13,667 bases of DNA. Source: Candidatus Atribacteria bacterium. Its GTDB lineage: Bacteria; Atribacterota; Atribacteria; Atribacterales; Atribacteraceae. The DNA is taken from assembly GCA_003561145.1 (NCBI GenBank), contig PWXL01000190.1:1-13667 (forward strand), given 5' to 3'. A model generated the notes under the pieces. That model saw only the letters and a program-made list of their open reading frames with translations. It searched no databases and was not told where the DNA came from. Made by a program: the position numbers and the translations under genes. Shown here piece by piece: positions 1 to 7,412 of the stretch; the stretch's first letter is position 1; the number at the start of each line of letters is the position of its first letter.

Positions 1-1
1 A

Positions 2-1492
2 GCTCTGGCTTTTTCAGCCGGGATTGCGGGAGGAAAAACTCTGGTAGTGGGTTTTGATGATGACCTGGTGACACTGGACCCGGCTGATTTCAGCCATCGA
101 CAAACAGAAGCCATGCTCCGCCAGGTTTTTGAAGGTGTATCGACCTATATGCCGGACCGGTCAATTGTCATGGAGCTGGCTGCCTCCATCGAGCCGGTCG
201 ATCCGACGACATATGAAATCATTGTGAAAGAGGGAGTCGAATTTCATGACGGAAATACCCTCACCGCAGAAGATGTGGCCTACAGCATAAACCGTATTAT
301 CCAGGAGGGTGCAATGGCCGGGCGTACCTCGCAACGTCGCGGTCTGATGGGACCGACCCAAGAAGCAGTGGTGGTTGATGAATATACCGTTCATCTTTTA
401 CTGGACAACCCCTGGCCCCTTCTTCCTCGTTTTATCCCCTGGCAGATGATCATAGCAAGCGAAGTAGGAGATGATTATGTCGAAGACCCTGTAGGAACCG
501 GACCTTTTGTTTTTGAGGAGTGGGTACGCGGAAGCCACTTCGCGGTGGTGCGTAATGAAAACTACTGGGGTCAGGAGCCGCTGATCGACCGGCTGGTATT
601 CCGCATCATAGGTGATGAATCGGCCCGCGTGTCAGCCCTGCGGGCAGGGGAGATCGATATCGCCACCTTCATTCCCGTGCATGAAATCGAATCGCTTGAG
701 GAGCACCCGGATATCGATGTGGTATCAGTGCTGGGAACGCGCAGTTTCTTTTTGGAAATGAATGTGAACAAGCCTCCCTTTGATGATATCAGGGTCCGCA
801 AGGCGATGAATTACGCCCTCGATATTGATACCGCTCTCGATGTTTTGTACGAAGGACTGGCCACCCGAATACCATTTATTCTCTCACCCCAGGCATTTTC
901 TTATCACGACGACCTCGAGATGTTCGAATACGATCCCGCACGGGCCATGGCATTACTGGCCGAGGCCGGGTATCCGGAAGGATTCACTTTTGAACTCGAC
1001 GTTGTTGACGCACACCGTTCGCGCGCTGAGATCTACCAGGCAATGCTTTCGGCTGTGGGTATCGATGCCCGGATTCGAACCTGGCCTACCTGGGGAGCCG
1101 CGCGTGATGCCTGGATGGCGGCCAAAGACCAACCAGCGGAAGAACAAAGAGACGCGTTTCTCAATGACTGGGGCAATGCTTCCCTTGATCCCTTTGATAT
1201 CTTTATTCCCAAGTTCCACTCAGAAGTCCCCGGCCTGGGACGCGGTAATTTTACAGGTTACGCAAACAGCGAAGTGGATGCTTTGCTGGAGCACACCCTG
1301 GCCGCCGCCGATGACGATGAACGTTTTGAGGCTTTTCAGACCGCCCAGGAGATCGTTCATGCCGATGTTCCTATGGTATTTGAGTTTGTCGCCCACGAAA
1401 TTTATGGGGTGAATCGCAGGGTAAAAAATTGGGCACCCAGCCCTGACAGCCGTATGCACTTCCACCTTCTGGGAGTGGATATCGAAGAGTAG
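2..1492 (+). CDS. Extracellular substrate-binding protein, family 5 (DppA/OppA-like), SBP1; 5' end outside window
   Basis: This is the solute receptor of a peptide-type ABC importer. It binds substrate outside the membrane and delivers it to the permeases encoded downstream. The reading frame is open from base 2, so the true start lies upstream of the window; the GTG at 47 is inside the mature protein. The first visible residues (ALAFSAGIAGGK) look like the end of an SPase I signal peptide without a lipobox Cys. The family-5 order is conventional, numbered from base 2: FHDG at residue 81, a VGTGPF stretch midway, EAGY at 321-324, and GYANSEVDALL from 419 near the C-terminus. The visible length is 496 residues, close to a complete mature protein. 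It is the first gene of an SBP-permease-permease-ATPase-ATPase operon. The substrate (peptide, sugar, nickel complex or other) cannot be decided. This gene is the unpermuted reference for SBP2. Confidence 0.93.
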   Translation, partial: ALAFSAGIAGGKTLVVGFDDDLVTLDPADFSHRQTEAMLRQVFEGVSTYMPDRSIVMELAASIEPVDPTTYEIIVKEGVEFHDGNTLTAEDVAYSINRIIQEGAMAGRTSQRRGLMGPTQEAVVVDEYTVHLLLDNPWPLLPRFIPWQMIIASEVGDDYVEDPVGTGPFVFEEWVRGSHFAVVRNENYWGQEPLIDRLVFRIIGDESARVSALRAGEIDIATFIPVHEIESLEEHPDIDVVSVLGTRSFFLEMNVNKPPFDDIRVRKAMNYALDIDTALDVLYEGLATRIPFILSPQAFSYHDDLEMFEYDPARAMALLAEAGYPEGFTFELDVVDAHRSRAEIYQAMLSAVGIDARIRTWPTWGAARDAWMAAKDQPAEEQRDAFLNDWGNASLDPFDIFIPKFHSEVPGLGRGNFTGYANSEVDALLEHTLAAADDDERFEAFQTAQEIVHADVPMVFEFVAHEIYGVNRRVKNWAPSPDSRMHFHLLGVDIEE

Positions 1493-1504
1493 CAGCACGT
1501 TCAG

Positions 1505-1543
1505 TCTCAAGACGGCGGGGTCGGGCACCCTGCCGTCTTGAGA
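1505..1543 (+). other. Stem-loop between SBP1 and permease genes (no T-tract)
   Basis: The arms 1505-1521 and 1527-1543 are complementary over 17 bp with one G-U wobble, around a 5-nt loop (CGGGC). The outermost 12 bp are perfect (TCTCAAGACGGC). No run of T follows on the + strand; the next bases lead directly into the ribosome binding site. It therefore does not look like an intrinsic terminator. Inference: a 3' stabiliser or processing barrier that keeps binding-protein mRNA more abundant than permease mRNA, as known for intergenic hairpins in other SBP-dependent operons. Its edge is only 3 nt from the Shine-Dalgarno, so it could also affect permease translation. Confidence 0.85.
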
Positions 1544-1546
1544 GTT

Positions 1547-1552
1547 GGAGGA
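1547..1552 (+). promoter_or_regulatory. Ribosome binding site fixing the permease start at 1559
   Basis: GGAGGA lies 6 nt before the ATG at 1559. This supports that ATG over the in-frame TTG at 1538, which lies inside the hairpin and has no Shine-Dalgarno. Confidence 0.8.
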
Positions 1553-1558
1553 GCGCCC

Positions 1559-2563
1559 ATGTATTTTGTTTTACAGAGACTTTTACAGGCGATACCGGTT
1601 GTTATCGGTATCACCGTCATTGTTTTTTCTCTCATGTACCTGGGTGGAGATCCGGTGGAAACATTGTTGTCGGGAGTCGGCCACATCACACCGGAAGATG
1701 AAGCACGATTTCGGGCTGAACTGGGGCTGGACAGGAACCCCGTAGAACAATATTTCAGTTTTCTTACAGGACTCCCACGGGGTGACTGGGGCTTTTCCGT
1801 TCAGTACAGGGTGCCGGTGCGCCGACTTATCCTGGAGCGCCTGCCCGCCACTTTCGAGTTGACGTTTGCCGCCATTGCCATATCCCTGCTTATCGGGCTT
1901 CCCATCGGTGTTGTGTCTGCCGTACGGAGATATTCAGTGGTTGACAAACTGAGTACACCGGTAGCGCTGATGGGTGTTTCGATGCCTGATTTCTGGCTGG
2001 GACTCGTTCTCATCCTTCTTTTTTCAGTAACCCTGGGATGGTTGCCGGGCGGGTTGCGCCTGGGCTTTGATGCCGCTCGACCTCCCATGATCACAGGTTT
2101 TATGGTACTGGACGCGATATTGGCCCGGGAATGGTCCTCCATGTGGCAAGCGCTACGGCACTTGCTCTTACCCGGGCTTGCCCTTGGAGCGCCCATGGCC
2201 GCTCTTACCATGCGCATAACCCGTTCCAGTATGCTCGAAGTCATACGCCAGGACTATATTATTTTTGCCCGGGCCAAGGGTCTTTCTGAATGGGCAGTGG
2301 TGATGAAGCATGCCTTGCGGAACAGTTTGATACCGACTATCACGGTGGTAGCACTCAACATGGGAGTGCTGCTGGGAGGGAACATGATTATCGAGCAAAT
2401 ATTCAGTTGGCCGGGCCTGGGGAGACTGGTGGTGGATTCCATTCGTGCATACGATTATCCGGTGGTCCAGGCGGCCGTCCTTATTTATGCACTGAGCTAT
2501 CTCGTGATGAACTTGTTGGCGGATATCATGTACATGTGGCTTAACCCGCGCGTGCGCACGTAA
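1559..2563 (+). CDS. DppB-like ABC transporter permease (operon 1)
   Basis: One of the two membrane subunits that form the translocation path of the importer. The protein is 334 residues, the usual size for DppB/OppB. The N-terminus (MYFVLQRLLQAIPVVIGITV) is the typical first membrane helix, and a periplasmic segment rich in DppB-type residues follows (LGLDRNPVEQYFSFL, GDWGFSVQYRVPV). The cytoplasmic EAA loop that contacts the ATPase is visible near the C-terminal third (DYIIFARAKGL then HALRNSLIP), followed by the conserved FSWPGLGRLV and YDYPVVQA stretches, and the protein ends in LNPRVRT. The ATG at 1559 is preferred because of its Shine-Dalgarno. The gene follows the SBP1 hairpin and lies 35 nt before its partner permease. 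Confidence 0.95.
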   Translation: MYFVLQRLLQAIPVVIGITVIVFSLMYLGGDPVETLLSGVGHITPEDEARFRAELGLDRNPVEQYFSFLTGLPRGDWGFSVQYRVPVRRLILERLPATFELTFAAIAISLLIGLPIGVVSAVRRYSVVDKLSTPVALMGVSMPDFWLGLVLILLFSVTLGWLPGGLRLGFDAARPPMITGFMVLDAILAREWSSMWQALRHLLLPGLALGAPMAALTMRITRSSMLEVIRQDYIIFARAKGLSEWAVVMKHALRNSLIPTITVVALNMGVLLGGNMIIEQIFSWPGLGRLVVDSIRAYDYPVVQAAVLIYALSYLVMNLLADIMYMWLNPRVRT

Positions 2564-2598
2564 AAATCGGTTGTCTTGGAAAATGATGTGAAAGGGTA

Positions 2599-3537
2599 GT
2601 GAGCGTTGTGGAGCAAGCAGTAGAAGTCCTGGAGCGTGAATCATTCAAAGAGAAGTCACGACGGCTTCTCGCCCGCCTGGCAGCGAACCTGAAGGAGTTT
2701 TGGAAGCTGTATCGGAAAAATTCCCTGGCCCTGGTAGGCGGGCTGGTGGTGCTTGTATTTATTTTTTTAGCCGTCGCCGCTCCATGGATTACCCCCCATA
2801 ACCCGGAGCAGCCTGATTTTACGGCAATACGGCGTCCTCCTTTCTGGATGGAGGGAGGAAGCGGGAAGAACCCCCTGGGGACAGATAACCTGGGGAGGGA
2901 CATATTCAGCCGCATTATTTACGGCGCCCGTATATCCTTGCTGGTGGGGTTCGTAGTCGTTTTCTTTGCAACGGCGTTGGGAGTGGTCATGGGGTTGATC
3001 TCAGGGTATTACGGGGGAAAAGTGGACGCGGTGATTCAGCGTGTTGTTGATACGCTGCTCGCATTTCCCTACCTGGTCCTGGCCACCGCACTCGTTGCTT
3101 CACTGGGCCCCGGCTTGCGCAACATGTTAGTGGCCCTGGCTTTCAAAGAATGGATTTTCCCCTGCCGAGTGGTACGGGGAGATGTTCTGGTCGCCAAAGA
3201 ACGCGAATATGTTGAAGCAGCTCTGGCAGTAGGGGCAGGGAAATTTCACATCATGGTCAAAGAAATATTGCCCAATGTGTTGGCCTCGGTCATTGTGGTG
3301 GCAACTTTGCGAATTGCCTGGGTTATTTTGATGGAAGCTTCGCTCAGTTTCCTCGGTCTCGGTGTGGAGCCTCCCACGCCTGCTTGGGGGACTATAATCA
3401 ACGAAGGAAGGCGTTTCATCAATACCAGCTGGTGGATTTCCACCTTCCCGGGACTGGCCATTTTCTTCACTGTTTTAGGCATCAACCTGATGGGTGAAGG
3501 GTTGCGTGACGCCCTCGATCCCAGGTTGAGGGAGTAA
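2599..3537 (+). CDS. DppC-like ABC transporter permease (operon 1)
   Basis: Second membrane subunit of importer 1, 312 residues, a normal DppC length. A charged cytoplasmic N-terminus is followed by the first helix (about residues 43-63), then a short extracytoplasmic loop ending in the family motif GTDNLGRDIFSRIIYGARISL. That loop is where the paralogue at 8494 carries a large insertion. The EAA loop reads EYVEAALAVGAG with EILPN, followed by EASLSFLGLGVEPPTPAWG and a C-terminal LDPRLRE. The start is uncertain. GTG 2599 gives the longest frame, but AAAGGG (2591-2596) is only 2 nt away; GTG 2608 (spacing 11) is the alternative. No ATG is available nearby. Confidence 0.94.
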   Translation: MSVVEQAVEVLERESFKEKSRRLLARLAANLKEFWKLYRKNSLALVGGLVVLVFIFLAVAAPWITPHNPEQPDFTAIRRPPFWMEGGSGKNPLGTDNLGRDIFSRIIYGARISLLVGFVVVFFATALGVVMGLISGYYGGKVDAVIQRVVDTLLAFPYLVLATALVASLGPGLRNMLVALAFKEWIFPCRVVRGDVLVAKEREYVEAALAVGAGKFHIMVKEILPNVLASVIVVATLRIAWVILMEASLSFLGLGVEPPTPAWGTIINEGRRFINTSWWISTFPGLAIFFTVLGINLMGEGLRDALDPRLRE

Positions 3538-3539
3538 TC

Positions 3540-4565
3540 GTGAGCGCTCCGCTTTTAGAGTTACGGGAATTACGCACACATTTTCATACCGAGCAGGGGA
3601 TAGCGCGTGCGGTGGATGGAGTCAGCTTTACCGTTGAGCCCGGTGAGGCCGTGGGGCTGGTCGGGGAGTCCGGCTGTGGAAAGAGCGTGACGGCATTGAG
3701 TGTGATGCGGTTGATTCAGAAACCCGGAAAAATCGTGGGAGGGGAAATTCTTTTTGAGGGAAAAGATCTCGTTTCTTTGCCCAGCCGGGAAATGCGCATG
3801 CACCGGGGAAAGGACATTGCCATGATTTTCCAGGATCCACTGACAACCCTTAATCCGGTTATCAAGGTGGGAGAGCAGATTGTGGAATCCATGATCATTC
3901 ACCACGGCAAGGGAATGCTTGCGTCTTCCTCTCTCCGGCAGGTGTTCAGTCCGACAAACCAGATACGCCTGCACCGGGAAGCACGGGGCAAGGCCGTCGA
4001 GATGATGGAACAAGTGGGGATACCGCTTCCGGCACAACGTCTTGAGGAGTACCCCCACCAGTTCAGCGGCGGCATGCGGCAGCGGGTGATGATCGCCATT
4101 GCTTTGGCCTGTAATCCAAAGCTCTTGCTGGCTGACGAGCCGACCACCGCCCTTGATGTGACTATCCAGGCCCAGATTCTTGATCTCATGGCCCGCCTGC
4201 AGGAAGAGTTGAACATGAGTATCGTTCTCATAACCCATGATCTGGGTGTTGTGGCACAATTTTGTGAACGGGTAATGGTTGTGTACGCGGGAGAAGTCGT
4301 AGAGAGCGGCAGAACCGATGAAGTATTGCACCGTCCCTTGCACCCCTATACCCAGGGATTGTTGAACTCTCTCCCCCGCCTGGGCAATCGCACACATAGA
4401 ATCAAGCCGATTTACGGGTTGGTGCCCGAACTGACAAAGCTCCCCCACGGATGCCGTTTTCAGACCCGGTGTCCCCTGGTTTTTGATGCTTGCAGGGCGG
4501 ATGATCCTCCCCTGGAAGTTGGGACCGACGGGCGGCAGGTGAGATGTTTTGCCGTCAATCCTTGA
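3540..4565 (+). CDS. DppD-like ABC transporter ATP-binding protein (operon 1)
   Basis: Cytoplasmic ATPase that powers importer 1, probably pairing with the DppF-like protein encoded next. The 341 residues contain all expected motifs: Walker A GESGCGKS (42-49), Q-loop Gln98, signature FSGGMRQ (175-181), Walker B ending in Asp199-Glu200, and switch His233. The C-terminal oligopeptide-ATPase tail has Cys 305, 311, 318 and 336, a spacing typical of this subfamily; a related mycobacterial protein is reported to bind a 4Fe-4S cluster there. About 20 extra residues (roughly 123-143) lie between the Q-loop and signature regions, before the HREARGKAVEMM helix. The start is GTG, 2 nt after the preceding stop, with GAGGGAG at 3528-3534 inside the preceding gene, which indicates translational coupling. 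Confidence 0.95.
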   Translation: MSAPLLELRELRTHFHTEQGIARAVDGVSFTVEPGEAVGLVGESGCGKSVTALSVMRLIQKPGKIVGGEILFEGKDLVSLPSREMRMHRGKDIAMIFQDPLTTLNPVIKVGEQIVESMIIHHGKGMLASSSLRQVFSPTNQIRLHREARGKAVEMMEQVGIPLPAQRLEEYPHQFSGGMRQRVMIAIALACNPKLLLADEPTTALDVTIQAQILDLMARLQEELNMSIVLITHDLGVVAQFCERVMVVYAGEVVESGRTDEVLHRPLHPYTQGLLNSLPRLGNRTHRIKPIYGLVPELTKLPHGCRFQTRCPLVFDACRADDPPLEVGTDGRQVRCFAVNP

Positions 4566-4583
4566 CGGAAGGAAGGTGAAAGC

Positions 4584-5642
4584 ATGACCGAGTCCATGGT
4601 CCAACTTCGAGAAATTAAAAAATATTTTCCACTGCAGCGAAGTCACGGTTTTTTCCGTGCTGAATCCCGGGAGGTGGTACACGCAGTCGACGGGGTAAAT
4701 CTGGATATTCATCCCGGCGAGACGGTTGGATTGGTGGGGGAATCGGGTTGCGGTAAATCAACCCTGGGCAGGACAGCTTTATTGTTGTATCCTCCGACGT
4801 CGGGACAGGTAATCTATGATGGGAAAGATATAACCTCCGCCGGCCAGGAAGAACTCCGAAGATTACGCGGGGAGATGCAAATTATTTTCCAAGATCCATA
4901 TGCATCTCTCAACCCGCGCAGGACGGTTGAACAGATAGTGGGACTGCCTCTCCTTCTTCATGGGACCTCACCCACTGCCGTGCGCTCCCGTGTCAAAACC
5001 CTCTTGCGTAAAGTGGGGCTGCAGGCGAGCCATATCGACCGTTTTCCGCACCAGTTCAGTGGAGGTCAGCGCCAACGCATCGGTGTTGCCCGTGCGCTCG
5101 CCCTGAGGCCGCGCTTTATAGTGGCTGACGAACCGGTATCATCACTTGATGTGTCTATCCAGGCGCAGATCATCAACCTGTTGGAGGATTTGAAAAACGA
5201 TTTGGGACTGACTTTTTTATTCATAACGCATGACTTGAGCGTGGTAAGTTATGTCAGTGACCGCATCGCCGTGATGTATCTGGGGAAAATTGTGGAAATA
5301 GGCCCAACAGAATCCCTCTTTGATGATCCCCGGCATCCATATACCAAGGCACTTTTGTCAGCCATCCCACAGGTGGAACGTCAGAAAAGGGGGCAGATCA
5401 TACTTCCCGGTTCCGTCCCTTCACCAGTCAACCCGCCCGAGGGATGCCGGTTCCGTACACGGTGTTATCTTGCGGAGAAAAACGAACGCTGCCTCATAGA
5501 ACCTGAACTCCGCCGGGTTGGAAAGAAGCACCACGCTGCCTGTCATTACGCTTCAGAGTGGAAAGATGTGCCACTGGAAACAGCCGAAGCGGTCATGGAG
5601 GGAGAATCAGTGGGAAGAACCTATCCCGAGACACCGGCTTAA
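4584..5642 (+). CDS. DppF-like ABC transporter ATP-binding protein (operon 1)
   Basis: Second ATPase of importer 1, 352 residues. Motifs: Walker A GESGCGKS (52-59), Q-loop Gln103 in IIFQDPYASLNPR, signature FSGGQRQ (158-164), Asp182-Glu183, and His216. The C-terminal cysteine tail has Cys 288, 294, 303 and 320 with no interruption. A further 32 residues after the last Cys look disordered and acidic. The ATG at 4584 follows GGAAGGTG (4571-4578), and the gap to the preceding ATPase gene is 18 nt. The FPLQRSHGFFRAE stretch before Walker A, and PVSSLD after Walker B, are typical of the DppF/OppF class rather than DppD. It closes operon 1; no terminator hairpin with a T-tract is visible before the next gene. 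Confidence 0.95.
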   Translation: MTESMVQLREIKKYFPLQRSHGFFRAESREVVHAVDGVNLDIHPGETVGLVGESGCGKSTLGRTALLLYPPTSGQVIYDGKDITSAGQEELRRLRGEMQIIFQDPYASLNPRRTVEQIVGLPLLLHGTSPTAVRSRVKTLLRKVGLQASHIDRFPHQFSGGQRQRIGVARALALRPRFIVADEPVSSLDVSIQAQIINLLEDLKNDLGLTFLFITHDLSVVSYVSDRIAVMYLGKIVEIGPTESLFDDPRHPYTKALLSAIPQVERQKRGQIILPGSVPSPVNPPEGCRFRTRCYLAEKNERCLIEPELRRVGKKHHAACHYASEWKDVPLETAEAVMEGESVGRTYPETPA

Positions 5643-5656
5643 ATATGTAACCCATG

Positions 5657-5665
5657 TGGTATACT
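5657..5665 (+). promoter_or_regulatory. Possible extended -10 promoter element upstream of SBP2
   Basis: TGGTATACT matches the extended -10 form (TG, one base, then TATACT), 34 nt before the SBP2 start. There is no good TTGACA-like -35 at the usual distance. A separate promoter here would let operon 2 be transcribed independently, but the 56-nt gap also fits read-through from operon 1. Weak evidence. Confidence 0.3.
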
Positions 5666-5682
5666 GACACACAGATCATACA

Positions 5683-5689
5683 GGGGAGG
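5683..5689 (+). promoter_or_regulatory. Strong ribosome binding site fixing the SBP2 start
   Basis: GGGGAGG lies 9 nt before the ATG at 5699, after which a clean signal peptide begins. The longer in-frame ATG at 5654 would put 15 polar residues ahead of the signal peptide and has no Shine-Dalgarno, so it is rejected. Confidence 0.85.
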
Positions 5690-5698
5690 TTAAAGAAA

Positions 5699-7309
5699 AT
5701 GAAAATTTTCAGTGTTCGTTGGTTGCTTGTTTTGTTTGTAGCAGCAGTGTTTTCCCTGACCGGTACGGTATTTGCTGAACCGGTTCCAGAGATAGAACTT
5801 ATCACTACTACCGAAGCATACGACCCGATTCGTTATGAGACCGCTTTCATGGTTGCCGAAGGATGGGAAGGGCTTGGATTCCAGGTCAATGTGAGGCCGA
5901 TGGAGTTTTCCACCATCCTTGATCGTTTCTATCACGAACAGGATTTCGACGCCACCATACTCGGCTGGTCAGGACGGGTGGAGCGCTTGGATCCCCAGCA
6001 TTTTTTGGGAACACTGCACGGTGACCAGGCCGACCTGGGGGCCAATAACCCCGGCGGATATGTCAACCCTGACTATGATAATCTCTTCGAAGCTCAAATG
6101 AGGGAATTCGACGTTGATGCCCGGCGCGCAATGGTTCTTGAAATGCAGGCCATCGCCGCCAAGGAGGCGCCCCTCGATGTGCTGTATTACCGGGATGAGG
6201 TGAACGCCTACAATCACGAGCGTTTCAGTAACTTTGTCGTCATGGCGGGTGAGGCGATCTATAACGAATGGACGCCTCTCCAGGTGGAGCCTCTTACAGA
6301 AAAGACTGTTCTTACCATTGGCACCCCCCAGGAACCTGATACCATCAATCCTCTTGCTTCCACCTCGGTGTGGGGATGGAAATTTATGCGGTTATATTAC
6401 GACAAACTGGTTCGCCTCTCACCTGATATTGAACCGGTTCCCTGGGCGGCCGAGGAACTTATTCCGGTGGATGACGTTACCCTGGATGTGATCGTGCGTT
6501 CCGGTATGCTCTTTCATGACGGTGAGCCGGTCACGGTTGAAGACGTACAGTTCACCTTCGAGTATTATATCGAGAAGGACTTCGCCTACTTCCGACCTTT
6601 CTTCGCTCCCATAGAGAGTGTTGAAATTGTAGACGAGAACACCGTGCGTTTTCACCTGAAAGAGCCATTCGCGCCCCTTGTAACGGTAACCCTGAGCCAG
6701 CTTCCCATATTGCCCAAACACGTCTGGGCGGATATCGAGAATCCAGCTGACCTCACTCCGGACCAGATACCCACCGTGGGAAGCGGTCCTTTCGTGTTTG
6801 ACCGGTACGATCGGGGAGAATATAAGCGGATTGTCACCTTTGAAGATCATTTCTCAGCCGAGGATATTAAGATTGATGCCGTGGAATACCGTGTTTACGC
6901 TGATTCAGAAGGTGTGTTTACCGGCTTGATCACCGGTGAAATCGACATGACCGCCTGGCGGTTGGAGCCCGGACAGATTCCTCTGGCAGAACGCGAAGAA
7001 CATATCACCGTGGTGAGTGTGCCGGATTTCGGTTACTACCACCTCACCTATAATTTGCGTCGTGAACCATTTGATGATGTAGCAGTGAGGCAAGCCTTGG
7101 CTCACCTCGTTGACAAAGATACCATCATTACCGTCCTCCTTGAGGGCAGAGGCGAACCCGGTACCTCCGTGATCGCTCCCATCAATGCGTTCTGGCATAA
7201 TCCGGATGTCGTCCGGTATCCCTATGATCCCGAGAGGGCGAGAGAGATTCTTGAAGAAGCTGGATACCGTTGGGACGATGAAGGCCGGATTCTTTTCCCG
7301 GGTGACTGA
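5699..7309 (+). CDS. Circularly permuted family-5 substrate-binding protein (SBP2)
   Basis: Predicted receptor of importer 2, 536 residues. Residues 1-26 form an SPase I signal peptide (two basic residues, a hydrophobic core, cleavage after VFA) with no lipobox Cys. The mature protein contains every part of a family-5 receptor once, but in swapped order. Residues 27-200 match the usual C-terminal part (GFQVNVRPMEF, DFDATILGW, GYVNPDYDNLF from 120, then APLDVLYYRDEVNAY). Residues 201-536 match the usual N-terminal part (KTVLTIGTPQEPDTINP, FHDG from 272, VGSGPFVF, EAGY at 520-523) and stop where a normal receptor continues. Segment lengths agree with SBP1 throughout. The gene heads operon 2. 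It is probably secreted and folded as a normal two-lobed receptor with displaced termini; its substrate is unknown. A fusion of fragments from two genes is an alternative origin, but nothing is duplicated or missing. Confidence 0.9.
   Translation: MKIFSVRWLLVLFVAAVFSLTGTVFAEPVPEIELITTTEAYDPIRYETAFMVAEGWEGLGFQVNVRPMEFSTILDRFYHEQDFDATILGWSGRVERLDPQHFLGTLHGDQADLGANNPGGYVNPDYDNLFEAQMREFDVDARRAMVLEMQAIAAKEAPLDVLYYRDEVNAYNHERFSNFVVMAGEAIYNEWTPLQVEPLTEKTVLTIGTPQEPDTINPLASTSVWGWKFMRLYYDKLVRLSPDIEPVPWAAEELIPVDDVTLDVIVRSGMLFHDGEPVTVEDVQFTFEYYIEKDFAYFRPFFAPIESVEIVDENTVRFHLKEPFAPLVTVTLSQLPILPKHVWADIENPADLTPDQIPTVGSGPFVFDRYDRGEYKRIVTFEDHFSAEDIKIDAVEYRVYADSEGVFTGLITGEIDMTAWRLEPGQIPLAEREEHITVVSVPDFGYYHLTYNLRREPFDDVAVRQALAHLVDKDTIITVLLEGRGEPGTSVIAPINAFWHNPDVVRYPYDPERAREILEEAGYRWDDEGRILFPGD
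5777..6298 (+). other. SBP2 block A: segment equivalent to the C-terminal part of normal family-5 receptors
   Basis: Residues 27-200 of SBP2. The distance from the mature N-terminus to GYVNPDYDNLF (residue 120) is 93 residues. In SBP1 the distance from EAGY to GYANSEVDALL is 98 residues. From that motif to the end of the block is about 80 residues, against 77 from the motif to the C-terminus in SBP1. The block is therefore a complete C-terminal segment placed first. Confidence 0.85.
6299..7306 (+). other. SBP2 block B: segment equivalent to the N-terminal part of normal family-5 receptors
   Basis: Residues 201-536 of SBP2. It opens with EKTVLTIG, equivalent to GKTLVVGF at the mature start of SBP1, and runs through FHDG (272) to EAGY (520). 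The FHDG-to-EAGY distance is 248 residues against 240 in SBP1. It ends with GRILFPGD, a surface linker after which normal family members continue into the segment found here as block A. Confidence 0.85.
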
Positions 7310-7333
7310 ATGTAAACCTGTAGTTCGTTTTTT

Positions 7334-7363
7334 GCAGCCGGAGGGGAGAACCTCTCCGGCTGC
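7334..7363 (+). other. Stem-loop between SBP2 and permease genes (no T-tract)
   Basis: The arms 7334-7346 (GCAGCCGGAGGGG) and 7351-7363 (CCTCTCCGGCTGC) pair over 13 bp with one G-U wobble, around the tetraloop AGAA. It starts 24 nt after the SBP2 stop. A T-run precedes the stem (7328-7333) but none follows it on the + strand, so it is not a standard terminator. It sits in the same place as the hairpin at 1505-1543 in operon 1, which suggests a shared role in mRNA stability or differential expression. Confidence 0.85.
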
Positions 7364-7412
7364 CGCGGGTAAGTAACCAAAGGGATACAGTGGGGAATTG
7401 GCGTAAAAATCC

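Noticed and set aside
1071..1081. GGATTCGAACC, the reverse complement of a tRNA T-loop
   Set aside because: It is an isolated 11-base match inside the SBP1 coding frame. No acceptor, D or anticodon arms are visible on the - strand around it.
825..1412. Overlapping + strand frame of 195 codons inside SBP1
   Set aside because: The SBP1 frame carries the family motifs throughout this stretch. The alternative translation is Trp-, Pro- and Arg-rich with no family features.
1505..1543. Reading this hairpin as a Rho-independent terminator ending the SBP1 transcript
   Set aside because: No T-run follows the stem on the + strand, and the permease ribosome binding site begins immediately after it.
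3570..4712. Long antisense open frame (380 codons) opposite the two ATPase genes of operon 1
   Set aside because: It lies wholly opposite well-supported ATPase genes, and its translation is His- and Pro-rich without any recognisable family. It is a codon-bias shadow.
5654..5698. Upstream ATG at 5654 as the SBP2 start
   Set aside because: It would place 15 polar residues before the signal peptide and has no Shine-Dalgarno. The ATG at 5699 has GGGGAGG at good spacing.
7334..7363. Reading this hairpin as a terminator
   Set aside because: On the + strand the T-run precedes the stem. On the - strand the stem is followed by A residues, so neither orientation has a T-tract.
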